Shown: positions 26,343 through 38,100 of the stretch, piece after piece | How the letters are laid out: each line of letters opens with the position of its first letter | How positions within the stretch are numbered: the first letter of the stretch is position 1 | NCBI GenBank assembly: GCA_950295325.1 | Contig: OX485804.1 | Span: forward strand, 22,320,001 to 22,384,000 | Direction of reading: 5' to 3' | DNA from: Polytrichum commune | Lineage: Eukaryota; Streptophyta; Polytrichopsida; Polytrichales; Polytrichaceae | Length of the DNA stretch: 64,000 nucleotides | The notes under the pieces: model-generated | What the model was told of the DNA's origin: nothing | Databases searched by the model: none | The model's input: only the letters and a program-made list of their open reading frames with translations | Translations under genes and position numbers: made by a program

Positions 26343-26816
26343 GTACACCCTAAACTCCATAATATCAACCCCACAATGTCACACACTCCCTAATATCCCA
26401 AAACCCTAGGGAACAAATGTTCGTAGTTCAAATCTCACTCCTTATTGTCACATTTTTGTCCCTAATATCACAAAATTTGTCATTAATGCAAACCACCAAA
26501 GAAGTCAACCCACACCCTCACATTGCACCGTGTGTCAACATGTGGAGTGTCTTCTTCTTCTTCTTATTCCACTTGTTGAATGTTGGTGCATGTGTCCGCC
26601 ACATCGCCCGGGAAGGTCAAGTGGAGTGGACAACACTAACGTAGGTGACGGGAGAACGAATTCAAATTGTCCTCACATCTCCTTTGTGTTATTCCATAAT
26701 GTGACACACTACACTAATTCTATAGTATCACGTATCCATATTAACACTACAAAACTCCGTAATATCACGTGCGCTTCGGTTGCCATAGGTGTGATACTAC
26801 GGAGTTTAGAGTGTAT
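26343..26816. mobile_element. MITE-like element with repeated ACTCCGTAATATCAC modules
   Basis: The left end reads GTACACCCTAAACTCC then ATAATATCA. The complement of the right end reads ATACACTCTAAACTCC then GTAGTATCA, matching over about 25 bases. The right part also has an internal inverted pair (AACTCCGTAATATCAC near 26753 and GTGATACTACGGAGTT near 26791). Related words (CCTAATATCAC, TAGTATCACG) recur inside. No transposase is present. Sub-repeats inside the termini are common in foldback and Mutator-like MITEs. Confidence 0.6.
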
Positions 26817-26912
26817 TCCTAACATCTTGAACTTCAATTGGTTCTTTCTCAAACTCAAGCAGTCCATCTATACCTAGCTGTCGGTTCTCCCCGTTCATTG
26901 AACTCCGATTTC

Positions 26913-27447
26913 AAGAAACAGTGTACCCCGAACTGAGACTTGGATAAAATAAACCAAAAAGCCAAATGGCATTGTTCAATGTGCATTTTGTGTAAGGCTC
27001 CAACATGATGCAGACGATTCTTCTAAACCCCACACTCTCCTAAAAGCAACACCGTTTACGGCCCTTAACTACGCTAACAACATACATGAGGAACAAGAAA
27101 TAATGTACCTTGAACTAAGACTCGGATAAAATAAACCAAAAAGCCAAATGACATTGTTCAGTGTGCATTTTGTGTAAGGCTCCAACATGATGCATATGAT
27201 TCTCCTAAACCCCACACTCTCCTAAAAGCAACACCGTTTACGGCCCTTAACTACGTTAACAACATACATGAGGAACAAGAAATAGTTTACCCCGAACTGA
27301 AACTCGGATAAAATAAACCAGAAAGCCAAATGACATTGTTCAGGGTGCATTTTGTGTAAGGCTCCAACATGATGCAGACGATTCTCCTAAAAGCAACACC
27401 GTTTACAGCCCTTAACTACGTTAACAACATACATACAGGAGGAACAA
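26913..27447. repeat. 182-bp tandem repeat, three copies
   Basis: AAGAAA starts each unit at 26913, 27095 and 27277, an exact 182-bp period. Units contain GGATAAAATAAACCA, CATTTTGTGTAAGGCTCC, AACATGATGCA and GCAACACCGTTTAC. The third unit has a ~17-base internal deletion and a 4-base insertion. Copies are close in sequence, so the expansion is fairly young. The array ends where the GC-rich upstream region of the DUF688 gene begins. Confidence 0.92.
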
Positions 27448-29114
27448 GAGCACAAGTCAAGGCGCCCTGGGGATTTGGGGGGTGGGGGGGGGGCGCAGTC
27501 AGTCTGCCACCGCAGTCAATAAACTGCAGTTAAGCTCAGGTACTCATGAAACCCCCCCTGCCTCTGCGCCAACAACATCGCAGCTAGCGCGGCAGGAAGC
27601 CGGCCAGGGGGGTACGACGTCGTCGTCGCAGGCGACGAGGGCTCCACACATTGGAGCGCGGGCGGGCGGGCGAGAAGTAAGGCGGGAAGTGGACGACGAC
27701 GACGACAGTAGCAGTAGCAGCAGCAGCATTGGGTTTTGGCATTCATCACGACGGAGGCGAGGAGGAGTGACGCTGATGAGCTTATTAGTTCAGCGAAGTT
27801 AGTAGCGCCCCGCCAAACTGGCAGTTTTACCCCAAAGCCTTGCAGTGGTTTTCATGGGCGCATCATCAGCTCAGGCTCCGCGGTTCCGGGCATGAGCGAC
27901 AGGAACGTTGCGACAGGACAGAGGCTCCAGCACAGGTGGGACACGGGAGCTCGAGAACCAGCTCGCCGATCATCGGCGTGGGAAAGTCGATGAGTAGCAA
28001 CGACCACGGCACCGGTCCACTTTGCGTCTCATTTGCGAGCACTCTACTTCGATGGGTGGCGTGAGCATTGTGAACATCGTACATCAGTGCTCCGGCTGCG
28101 GCTGCGGAATAAATAGATAATAACCAGCTGCAGGAACGACGCGGTTCCTCACGTCTTCAGGTAGGAGTGCTCTTGAGCCGGCTCTTGAGGCAGCTAAATG
28201 TACTACTAGGCGTTGTGCCTGAAAACTCCACCTCAAAAACTTGGAGTCTCAATCCGTAGGTTCACTTGTGCACAAATGCCCCTGTGAAAACAAGCGGCTG
28301 CTTGTTATCGATGACTGTTTGACGTCGTAGCTGTTAGCTTTTTCGCAAGGCCATAGCTGGCATGCCGCATATGTAGCAGTGTCGAGCTACATATTCTCTT
28401 AGAGTTTTGAAACCGTTTATTCCCGTCTGTACCCCTATGTAACGTGTGTTTAAAAGCTATAGAATGTAGGAGTTGTAATGTAGCTCCAATCTTTTAACTG
28501 ATAAGTTCTCCGATTGACGGCCTTGAGGACAGTTCATGGCCGCGCAGACCGAGAACTAATTAGCGAACCTACAGCAAGGGGTCCGAGTATTGTGTAGGAG
28601 CGAAGATGCAGAGTTGCTCTTGTTGACTGTTTGATGCACCTGTTAGCTTCCTCAAGGGCATAGCATTGTCTGTACAACCTACTTTTTTAGCGACAACCCC
28701 TGTTTACGAAAAATTACGAAAAAACCTTAGTCCGTCTGTGTTACTTGCGTTTAACTTGAGCTATGTTGGCTCCAATTATTAATTGGTGGGCTTTCCAATT
28801 TGATAGCCTTGACCAGTACGACTAAATAGCGAAGCTACTGCACGGACGTACGAGTATGGTGTAGGAGCGAAGATGCAGAGTTCGATATATGCACGGGGTA
28901 CTGGAGAGATCATTGAAAGGATATATTACCAGCTTCAGACTTCTTCTTCGTTGGCAACAAGTCGAGTATTCCCGTGTCGCAGATGACCGTCACTACAGTG
29001 TTCAGTCGACACAGGGAGGAAACAATACGCAATCGAAGGCGAAGGCGAAGGAGAAGACATATAGGACCATTGAAATCATCAGCGGATTAGGGTAGCCACG
29101 GGAGGCAGCTAGCG
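27448..29114 (+). promoter_or_regulatory. GC-rich upstream region and probable leader of the DUF688 gene
   Basis: The first 650 bases are GC-rich with CGTCGTCG and GACGACGAC runs and AGTAGCAGCAGCAG triplets. A possible splice donor (TTCAG then GTAGGAG) lies near 28160, so the leader may contain an intron, but I cannot place the partner acceptor. From about 28290 to 28880 the sequence is a diverged tandem duplication (for example GTGTAGGAGCGAAGATGCAG at about 28594 and 28859). A 68-codon upstream frame (28889-29095) ends 20 bases before the start codon and could damp translation. Transcription start is not known. Confidence 0.5.
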
Positions 29115-30183
29115 ATGGCCTCCTCCAAGACAACGGATGAGCTCTTGTTGCATCAGATTTCACTTCCAGCCCGCAGGGACTATCAGCTGCGAAGCTGCTC
29201 CATGAAAGCGGATGCGAAGTACAGCTCCCCGCAATACGCAAGAGGAATAAGCTTCAATGCCGCACGCGAAGATGTGAAGTTCGTCTTACCGCATGTGGTG
29301 AGCCAGCGGGCATACTACAGCGGTCCATTGACAAGCCAGCAGGTAAACATGAACATAGAACGTTCTACTAGCACTCGTGCAGACACCACACCTAATTATG
29401 TCCGCGACCATAGTGAGAGCGAGGCTTCGTTTGCAACCGCAGATGCTGGCCAGGACGATCAATCGGAGTGCAGTCTGGAGCAAGAGACTACTCGAGTAGC
29501 AGCAGCAAAATCATCATCAATTGTTCGTCAAGCGGCGACTCCCACAGCCAAGGTGGCTGCACGTTTAATGGACGACCAGAGCAATACAAGTGGTAGGATG
29601 AAGAACGTGATGCATTTGAATCCTTCTAAGTCTAATGGTGCGAGGGAGGAGTTCGTCAAGGCCACGTTGATCTCTCCCACGCTAAGAAGAGCTGTCAGTG
29701 CGGACCTCAAGAGCTCAAGGTCAGCTAGTGGGGGTAATCATCGAGCTGCAAGTAGTAGGGATCAGTTAGCGCATAATGTTAGTGTTAGTAGTACTCAAGA
29801 GAAAAAGGCTGTAAAAGGAACCTCTTCCCACAGTGCGGCGAAAGTGTCAAGACAAGGAGACAGGGGAGCTGGGGACAGTAGGCGACGTCCTACAGCTTCC
29901 ATTGCGTGGGACACCCTTAACAAGTCCCAAGATCTTAGCCCTCAGCACGACCTGGCTGCCGTTCCGTTCAAATGGGAAGAAGCTCCAGGTAAGCCCAGGA
30001 CCATTGCCGCTGCTGCGGAGCGAGCCATGGCCAGAAGGTTCCTGTATCATGGTAAAGATCCAGAAAATTTCAGTGAGAGGAGTACCGCGAAAGAGGTCCA
30101 GCAAAAACAACAACAACAACAACAGCAGCAGCAGCAGCAGCTACAACAACAATATCAAAAACAGCATCAGCAGCAGCAGCAGC

Positions 30184-30218
<35 letters not shown>

Positions 30219-32966
30219 AGTGTGGAGAGAGCAGCTGAGGAGGTTCCTGTCCCAGGGGAATCGGGAAGGAGAGTGCTTTCATCTCCCAACAGCAGTTTCC
30301 GAAGCAGCCATCGGTTTTATGCACGTACTGCTCCTGGAGAACGAAGTTTTGGGCCTCGGAGTAGTGTGGACAGTGGCCATGTAATCTCTGAAGTTGAAAC
30401 AGAGGCTCACATTGACCTTGTGGCTCCTGCTGCCGCCAAGTTTTTGGTGGAGAGCTGGGTGTCTCCCAATGTGACACCGGAGCCAAACTTAACAGGTTCC
30501 AGCATCCCTTTCACATGGGAAGAAGCCCCTGGGAAGCCCAAGACCGACGAGGCATCCGAGTTTAAGAAGTTGCAGCCTGAACCACAGCTCCAATTACCAC
30601 CTAGGCTTGCGGCCCCGCCCCCAATGTCTGGTGATTCTATGTCTCGGGAGCTTCGAGGTAGGCAACGCACCCGGTCTATGAGTGGACCTCTTGCTAGTTA
30701 CTATCCTAGTCATACTTCTCCATCACAGAGACGGCAACAACAGCAGTCACCCCCGGTCATGCGCTCATGCTCTCCATCCAAGAGGTCCATCTCTCCTTCC
30801 AAGATCCAGGCATTGGCCAAACACTTCTCCCGCAAAGTTATATCCGGACCCTCTGAGAGTACTCCGTATGAGAATGTTAGCAATTGCTCTGCTCAGTCCA
30901 AGGTTTTCAGACATAGCTATACATATGGCCATAACTCTGGGCCTTTGGAAGACCACTATAGAGGCAGAGATAACTCGAATCGTAGTACTCTTGCCAGGAG
31001 TGCTTCAGGAGCCATGCCCGAGTTGTCGAAATACGAGCAGGATGAGGCTTACTGGGCAAAGCAGGCCAAAGGGAGGTCTGCTCACAGCTTTGCCTCTGGG
31101 CCTTTGGATGGTCAGGCTAAACCTAAACGGTTCAGCTCCCCTTCTAAGAGATCAATCTCTCCATCAAGGATCCATGCATTTGCAAAGCAATTAGCCAGCA
31201 AGATGAAACCTTCATCAGATAATTGCACCCTAGAAGATCCGACCTGGCCTGTCCAGATGAAGCAAGTGAGGCATTCATTCACTGTGGGCCAAGTCTCTGG
31301 TCCGGTAGAGCGAGCGACTGCCTATTACTCAAATATTGGGGCCGCTGCTAATGACAGCTATGGTCTGGAGAGAACATGCTCTGTGACATCTTTAGAACCA
31401 GGTTCCATAAGTCTTCATGATTCATCGGAGAAGAGTACCCCTGAGCCATGGGTAATGTCGAAACAACATCATCATCAACTTGATCCATGGTCCCCAACTA
31501 GCATTCTGCAAGGTCCCAATGACCAGATTAGCCAGGCTCATCCCTCATCAGCCCCGTCATCAGCCTCAGACGTAGAGCAACAGATCTCACCCGTTCACAA
31601 TATAATCCCCATTACACCTCCCTCCATCGCCCTTTCCAAATCACTTTCTCGTGTATCATATGAGTCGTTTGAGCATTCTTTTACCGAGCCTGCAAGTCCA
31701 ACATTACGGTGTCCAGAGTCCGTGGAGGATAACACTACTCCGAGAGCTCATGGCTCTCCCTTGGGCTCTCCTTACCTCGGCCCAACATCAGCTGACTACA
31801 GGGTGAAGGAATCTTCCGGAAGAGCTTCGGAGGGTGTGAAGGCCATCATCAAGTTGTGCAGAACAGGATCCACCTGGAGGAAGAATAGGACCCACAGTCC
31901 AGAGATGTGGGCGCCCACACTAGCATCATATTTTCAGTGCCTGGAGGCTACTCTTACCAATCCTTGTAGTGCGCTTGCTGCAACTACCACGTCGTCACAA
32001 CACAATGGTCGTCAAGGACGTGAGTGTGTTGAACAACAGGATCAAGGATCCATTCCGGCGGTGGAATCCTGCGTTGAAGCACAAACAAGGCTACCGTACA
32101 CTATGCCATCTCTGTATGAGCAGAAACAGCAAGCCAGCATAGAGTATTGTGGCTCTCCCAGTGCAGAATTCTCCTCATCGTGTCTTGGTGTAAAGTTTTC
32201 TCCAGCACGGTTCATATCCAGGAACGAGAATTGGTCTGATATGGAATGTGCTGTTACTTGGAACGATACAAGACATTTGAGCAAACATTTAAGCCATTCG
32301 GCTCCTACCAACAATATTGAAGATGGGTATCGGTCACCTGCTTATGCAGCAACCTTGGAGCTCTTGTCTCCTTCTGCGGAGCTAATTACAAAGAAGAAAA
32401 AGATGCTGGGTAGTTCACGGGCAATCAATTTGGTACTGCCTTCGTCTGCAAGCACACAACGAAGAACTCATTTAGTAGTGAGTATCGTATCAAAAAACTT
32501 TTGACATCTTCATGCTGGCAGATTATAGGCACCAAGCTGTATTTGTGCGTTATGGGGCGTTCATATAGAAGTTAATTATTTTATACTGCCACAAACTTCG
32601 AAGTGCAGACCATCTTTGCATCGTGCATTCTTAACAATTTGTCAGCAGCCTATCATTATTAGATCCTCATGTTATATCCTCTGTGGGATTTCAGGAGGCG
32701 ATGTGCAAGTCTCTCAAGCGAGCTCTTTACAGGTGTGCAAAGCGTTGCTGCCGCAAGACTGGGAAGCTGCAGTATAATGAGGAGCCTGTTCTTGCGTCAA
32801 CTGAATTCAGCTTCTGCAAGGTATATGCATACAATATTGTAAAAATCTCCTTCTCATGTTCTCCAGGTTCGGTTTCTTGCTTCAATTTGGTGCAATGTTG
32901 TTTTTTAATTTACACGAACATGCATACTCATCCAGACTCTTTTTTCCCTCCTTGCAGCCAAATTGA
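29115..32966 (+). CDS. DUF688-type plant protein with two WEEAPGKP motifs and a polyglutamine tract
   Basis: Exon 1 (29115-32477) is open for 1121 codons. A GTGAGT donor at 32478 and a TTTCAG acceptor before 32695 add 42 codons (to 32820). A third exon (32958-32966) adds Pro-Asn and a stop, giving about 1165 residues. If exon 1 were not spliced it would end at 32504. The signature PF(K/T)WEEAPGKP(R/K) occurs at residues 284-295 and 465-476, as in plant DUF688 proteins; their molecular function is not established. Residues 329-368 are Gln-rich, from mixed CAA and CAG codons. A SPSKRSISPS module occurs at about 553 and again from 675. Exon 2 is basic and Cys-rich (KRALYRCAKRCCRK). No signal peptide or membrane segment is evident; most of the chain looks disordered. 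The start is the first ATG of the long frame. Function unknown. Confidence 0.82.
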
Positions 32967-35165
32967 TCGTGGAAGGCGATGGAGCAGGGTGCTGCAAAGT
33001 CTCTAAGGATCATGGAGCCCAGGCACTATGCTCGTGCGGTACAGACAACGAAACTCCACGTGATTTGTAAAATGGAACTGTACAAAGCATTAGCATAGCG
33101 CCCATATCCAATTATAGAACCTTATTTATTCATTTAAAGCTTCCTTGGTGGTACTTCAGTGGGATCAACAGGATGCAGGTAGTCAACTTAGATTCCCGGG
33201 CCACTGAAGCTCTTCCCTCATTACCTGTGTTGCTTAATTACAGAAGCAGGATACAGGATATCTCATCTAATGTGAACATATTAAGGATGTTGAGAGCTGC
33301 CTACAAAACATTTCGGAGACCTATAGGCATCATCTACATAGATGGATCAGCGAATCTTAAGGTTACTGCAGTTTCAGCTACAGAAATGGACAGTGGAACG
33401 GGAGAAAACTTGTTATATGATTTTCGAGTCTCCTGGGAAGCCAGCCTTTGGTTGAGCAATGTCACAAGACGGCATCATGTCACTCAGCTTTTGAAGAATG
33501 AGACTGTACGTCAGGTTGAAAGTTTTTGATTAAATTCCCCGCCCAGAGCTTTGTGCACTGTCCTATGTCTAATTATCATTCTTTTAGATACACTTCATTG
33601 GAGCTAAAAACCAAAACTAGGTAGAACTTTTTTTAAGAGTTTACGCATTTCTTCAGGGGTTTGCTTCAAAGTGAAACTTATTTAGAATGCACTCCCCTGT
33701 TCTGCTTCCCACGTTTGCCAACTTATTGTGTCTTGTGATGTACATTCCACATTTTCTAGGCAATGGGAATATTCAAGAATTTGCAATTTAGGAGGCCTGT
33801 ATGTAATTTAGACAGTTGTTGTCTCCTTCCAATTTATGCGAAACCAGATATTTTAATGTGCAAACGATTGTGAGGGTGTGCTTGATTTTCTTTCTGGCTT
33901 ATAAGCTTAGATCAGGGTTGGCCAAACCTTTTCTAATCCATGGCAGGAATGTTTTGCAAAAGAGGTCAAATGAGAGTGGCTGGGAAACTCTTGAAGTGAT
34001 TACAATGGCTATGTATGCATGTGTCATCTTTTCTTTGTGATGCAAAGACAAGTTGGAGAGATAGGACTACATGTCTTTTTGGTGTCCATTCTTAGATCAG
34101 CACCTGACCATGCACCACCCAAATATATGTGTCCAACTTAGATAACTAACCAAAATAGGCTCACTAACCTTACACATCAATTGGCTTGTGCTTATCCAAT
34201 ATTATTTTGTTGCAACTAACATACGGAGTGAAAGGTGCACTAACATAGCTGGTAAGGTCCCAAGTGAAAGCTATTGAGAGTGCAGATCGAAAGTGCCTAA
34301 TCTCACTTCCCTAAGTTCGAGGAGAAAATATCAAAAATCAACATGAAGAATGAGTGATCTTTGAATGGTCACTGCACCCACATGGCTAAGATGTAGTAGG
34401 CAAACTTGGTGTCTGAAAAGAGCTCAAGAATCTCTACAATATGGAGTCTTTGTTTGTGAAAAACAAGCAGACATATGACATCCACAAATACAGGCCCTGT
34501 CCATCATTTGAAACAACTGGAAGTATTTCTTGAAGGTAGAATGCACAACATTCACCTCACTATGCATGTTTTTGCATTAAGGAGACAAAGTCACTTGTCA
34601 GATAGGTAGAAAACATTGTACATTATTTTCAATCCGATAGAAAACCTACATGGACCTCTGGTTCAGTATTGCGGGTTGGTATATAGTGTGCACCCACAGT
34701 ATTTTCTCTGGCGCTTAGTGCAGAAACGATCTAAATAGTGCCCACAGAATTGATCATAATCAATGCAGTTCATCTTAGAAATCCATGTTGAATAATTCCC
34801 ACATTCTCAGCAGAAATGAAAATCAATCTCTCAAATGTGTTTGTAGCAAATGCTATTTTGCAGTCTATATTTGGACTACTAATATTGTAAAAAGCATATA
34901 TGACAGGTTCCGGCATTCACCACTGACTTCACCGTTCCCATCTACAGGTGCAAAATTATCTAAATGAGCTACTGAATATATTAAAATCCATGTTTTTGAG
35001 TTACTTTTCCAGCTGGATTGATGAAAGTAATAAAAAAAACTCAGCCCTGATATAGGGCTGGTTTCAGAGAAGCAAGCCCTTCAGGAAACCCTTTCCCACT
35101 GCAAGTTCTGGTGTATGTTTGGTAGTGTATCTGTGCAAGCAACCATTGAGGAGTTGGTGGGATAA
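32967..35165. other. Region between the convergent genes; one unassigned open frame
   Basis: The 3' untranslated parts of the DUF688 gene (+) and the helicase (-) should lie here. A 118-codon plus-strand frame at 33173-33529 has balanced composition but no domain I recognise; it may be part of a longer 3' untranslated region or an unannotated exon. A dispersed-repeat block lies near 34060-34160 (TTGGTGTCCATTCTTAGAT, also at the window's right end). No RNA gene is seen. Confidence 0.45.
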
Positions 35166-38100
35166 TTATCTCCTCGAGTAGCTTTGATCAGGACCCCAAG
35201 CTGAATCTTGCCAGTCATCATCCCTGCCATCAGTGTGAAGCAGCTCAAGAACTGCATTTACCACTCCTTTGCCCTGAACATGAATGTCAAATGTTGGGTC
35301 CTTCACTTTCCTATCAAGCAGCAAGTCAAGTTGCTTCCGCAATTCCTGTTTTCCAGAACGACAAACGTCAATCAGAAACATGCTTCCAGATGGCCACTAC
35401 CAACCTTGTGAATAGATTTAGTGCACTGCAGGTCAGGAGAGATGACATTCTTATCGGTACTAATGATCCAGCTTATATGCTTCAAATTTAGCAGATCCAG
35501 GAGTTGCCTACAATCAGGAAGTTAAGAAGCAAATTTAGATTCATCTACAGAACCACTTCAGGCAATTTATTAGGATTTCGAGTAGAACTTTACCTGAACC
35601 AGCTGCATTGTCTTTTTTGAAGCTTGAAATTGCAAGTAGCCATCCAGCATCTCTACGCCCTGCCCACTCTTGTTGGCAACCAGATTCCCGCCAAACATAA
35701 GCAGTGCGTAATCGGAAACATTCGACGAGTCTCGAACATAAATGCCCGTCGTCTTTACTTTCTCACCATATACGAGCCATGGTCGTGGGAAGGTATTCAC
35801 ACGCGCATTGACAGATGACGGATGCGGCTCCACTTTACCATCCTCCCTGGTAAAGAAAGCTGTGCGCTTCCCACGCGACTTGCATTGGACAACATTGGGG
35901 AACAGCCCAGCACACATAACTGCTCGTACCATTTCCTGGTCTTGACTGTACTCATTCAAGCTCTGTAAATTGGGAAATGAAGAATATCAGCCTCAACATG
36001 ATCCTAATATTAGCAACACACATATCCAAGACATTCTAATGAATTAGATTCAGAAGCAGGGTCAACCTTCTGCCAGTAGAAAGAGAAGGGACTGAAATAA
36101 GTATCTCCATTTCCATAAATTTGCCTACTCACAATTTTTGGAACCGCACTAGACACATTTGAGGATCACAAACATTGATGTCAGTTTTCTCAAAATCAAA
36201 TGCATTGTGTAGGAAAATACCATGATCAAAAGTCACACTTGTGACAAGGGAAGAGTGGGTTCAAAAACCTGTACACACCTGAAATCCTCTGGATTTATCT
36301 ACAAAACCAATGTCGCTGAGCAAGTCCTGAAATTGGCGGCGCATGTCTTCCATCATTTGTAAAGTATTTGAAGACAGAAAATTATCCCAACAATAGCTAC
36401 GTTCCCGTCCTTCCCGTTTTGCAGCCTGGAATCCATCAAAAGCTTTTACAAGTGCAATATGGTCACTGCCATAAAACAGTTTTCATGTGAGAACCAAGAT
36501 CCTCCAAGTCCACTTTCTCTCAAAAACTGCATCTTCCCCCTTGCCAAAAATCATCTTCACATACTTGAAGATTACAATGACAACCCATATATATATGCCT
36601 CCAAACCCAGCAGCAGTTCCCAAATCACACTTTGCACTGAACTCAGAAGCATCTGTCCCAACCATTCAATTTGGACTGCTTAACCGAATCAGGTCTGGTT
36701 TCAAGTGGCTGTAACTAACCTTCGAGAGTCCCCAGCAAAGTGCCGGCGGGCTTCATCAGCCTCAATTTTGTTTTCAAGGGGGAGGACAAAAGGATCACGA
36801 TGGGCAAGTCCTGCTGCAATGGTGAGAGCAGGCCCCAAACACTGAAAGACAGCACCCATGAGAAGCATCTTCCCCACTTTTGGATCTACAGGTAATTTCG
36901 CCAAGTGGCATCCTGGACAAGTAAAAGTATTTTCGTGAGCAATAAGGATAGTATGAGGTACAGTGACAACATGTTACTGGAACAAAACTACAGAGACACT
37001 GAATACTGCATTCAATGAATACCATGCTAAAAACTACAATGCTAACATCCTTAACTCATTTTATTTAAACTCGGGATATTTACTTCAATGCCTATCACTG
37101 CTGAACAAAGTGAATGCCTCTCAGAAGGTTTACCAAGTGGTGTCAAGTCCTCTGAAGGGGTCAAGGCCCCAACAGTCTTCAGTAAATCAATTGCATTTTG
37201 CACCGCAAGAGGTTCTGGTGGTTCCAAGGCCTTTGATAGGAAAGTGGCAATGCTCCCCAGCCGTAAGCTTTTAATTTGAAGACATAACTCTTGCAATGGT
37301 GTCCGCAAAATCTCTGGGAGTTGATAAAGAAGCATAGAGCTGTATATCATCTTCGGATACAAATGATAGCATACACCAGCTTGCACACGTCCAGCTCGTC
37401 CCCGCCTCTGCATACAGTCACAAAAGCTGTTTCGTAACAATAGTTTGGCCAGCAATTGAACCACAACTTTCAAAACGCCGTAAACCAATGTCTTATCCCA
37501 CATTGGAATTGGATACAATTATATTATGCAATCTTTTTGGGCAGCAGCCACATAAGTAATCTATTTTCTTTTCACAAGACCTTTTCATTTGAGGCAATTA
37601 TGACAGCATTAACAACAGTCAATCTCTCTGCAGGAATCTTCTAGAACCATGTACACTTCACAAGTCATCAGAAACATTGGTTGGGTAAGCTTGTTGCACA
37701 CACAACAGTTGCATCCTGCAAGCACTATTGTATTATTCAAAACACATTTTGTAAAAACCCAAAAATATTCTCATGAGATCATACATGGTCCAACCAAGAC
37801 AAAGAAGCAACAATACATATTTCCTACAAACCTTCAATATCATGTACTAACCTGATGAGCAGATGCCTTTGATATCCACGCCGGTGTAAGGCAAGCCAGT
37901 TTGTTAAGAGCATCATAGCTGGTCTCTTTCGCTTTCCCACAATCAATTACATACACTACATCATCTATGGTGATGCTAGTCTCCGCAATGTTGGTGGCAA
38001 GCACAATCTTCCTGCAACGAGCAAGTTTACACATTAATATTTTGCCAGATTATTTGACTCCTGGTCCAGATGTACTGGCAATCTGCTATACTATAAAGGA

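Noticed and set aside
27482-27802. 106-codon frame with Asp and Ser runs before the DUF688 gene
   Set aside because: The runs come from GAC and AGC triplet repeats in the upstream region, and open frames exist on both strands there.
30070-30486. 138-codon antisense frame with long Val/Ala runs
   Set aside because: It is the complement of the polyglutamine-coding CAA/CAG tract of the DUF688 gene.
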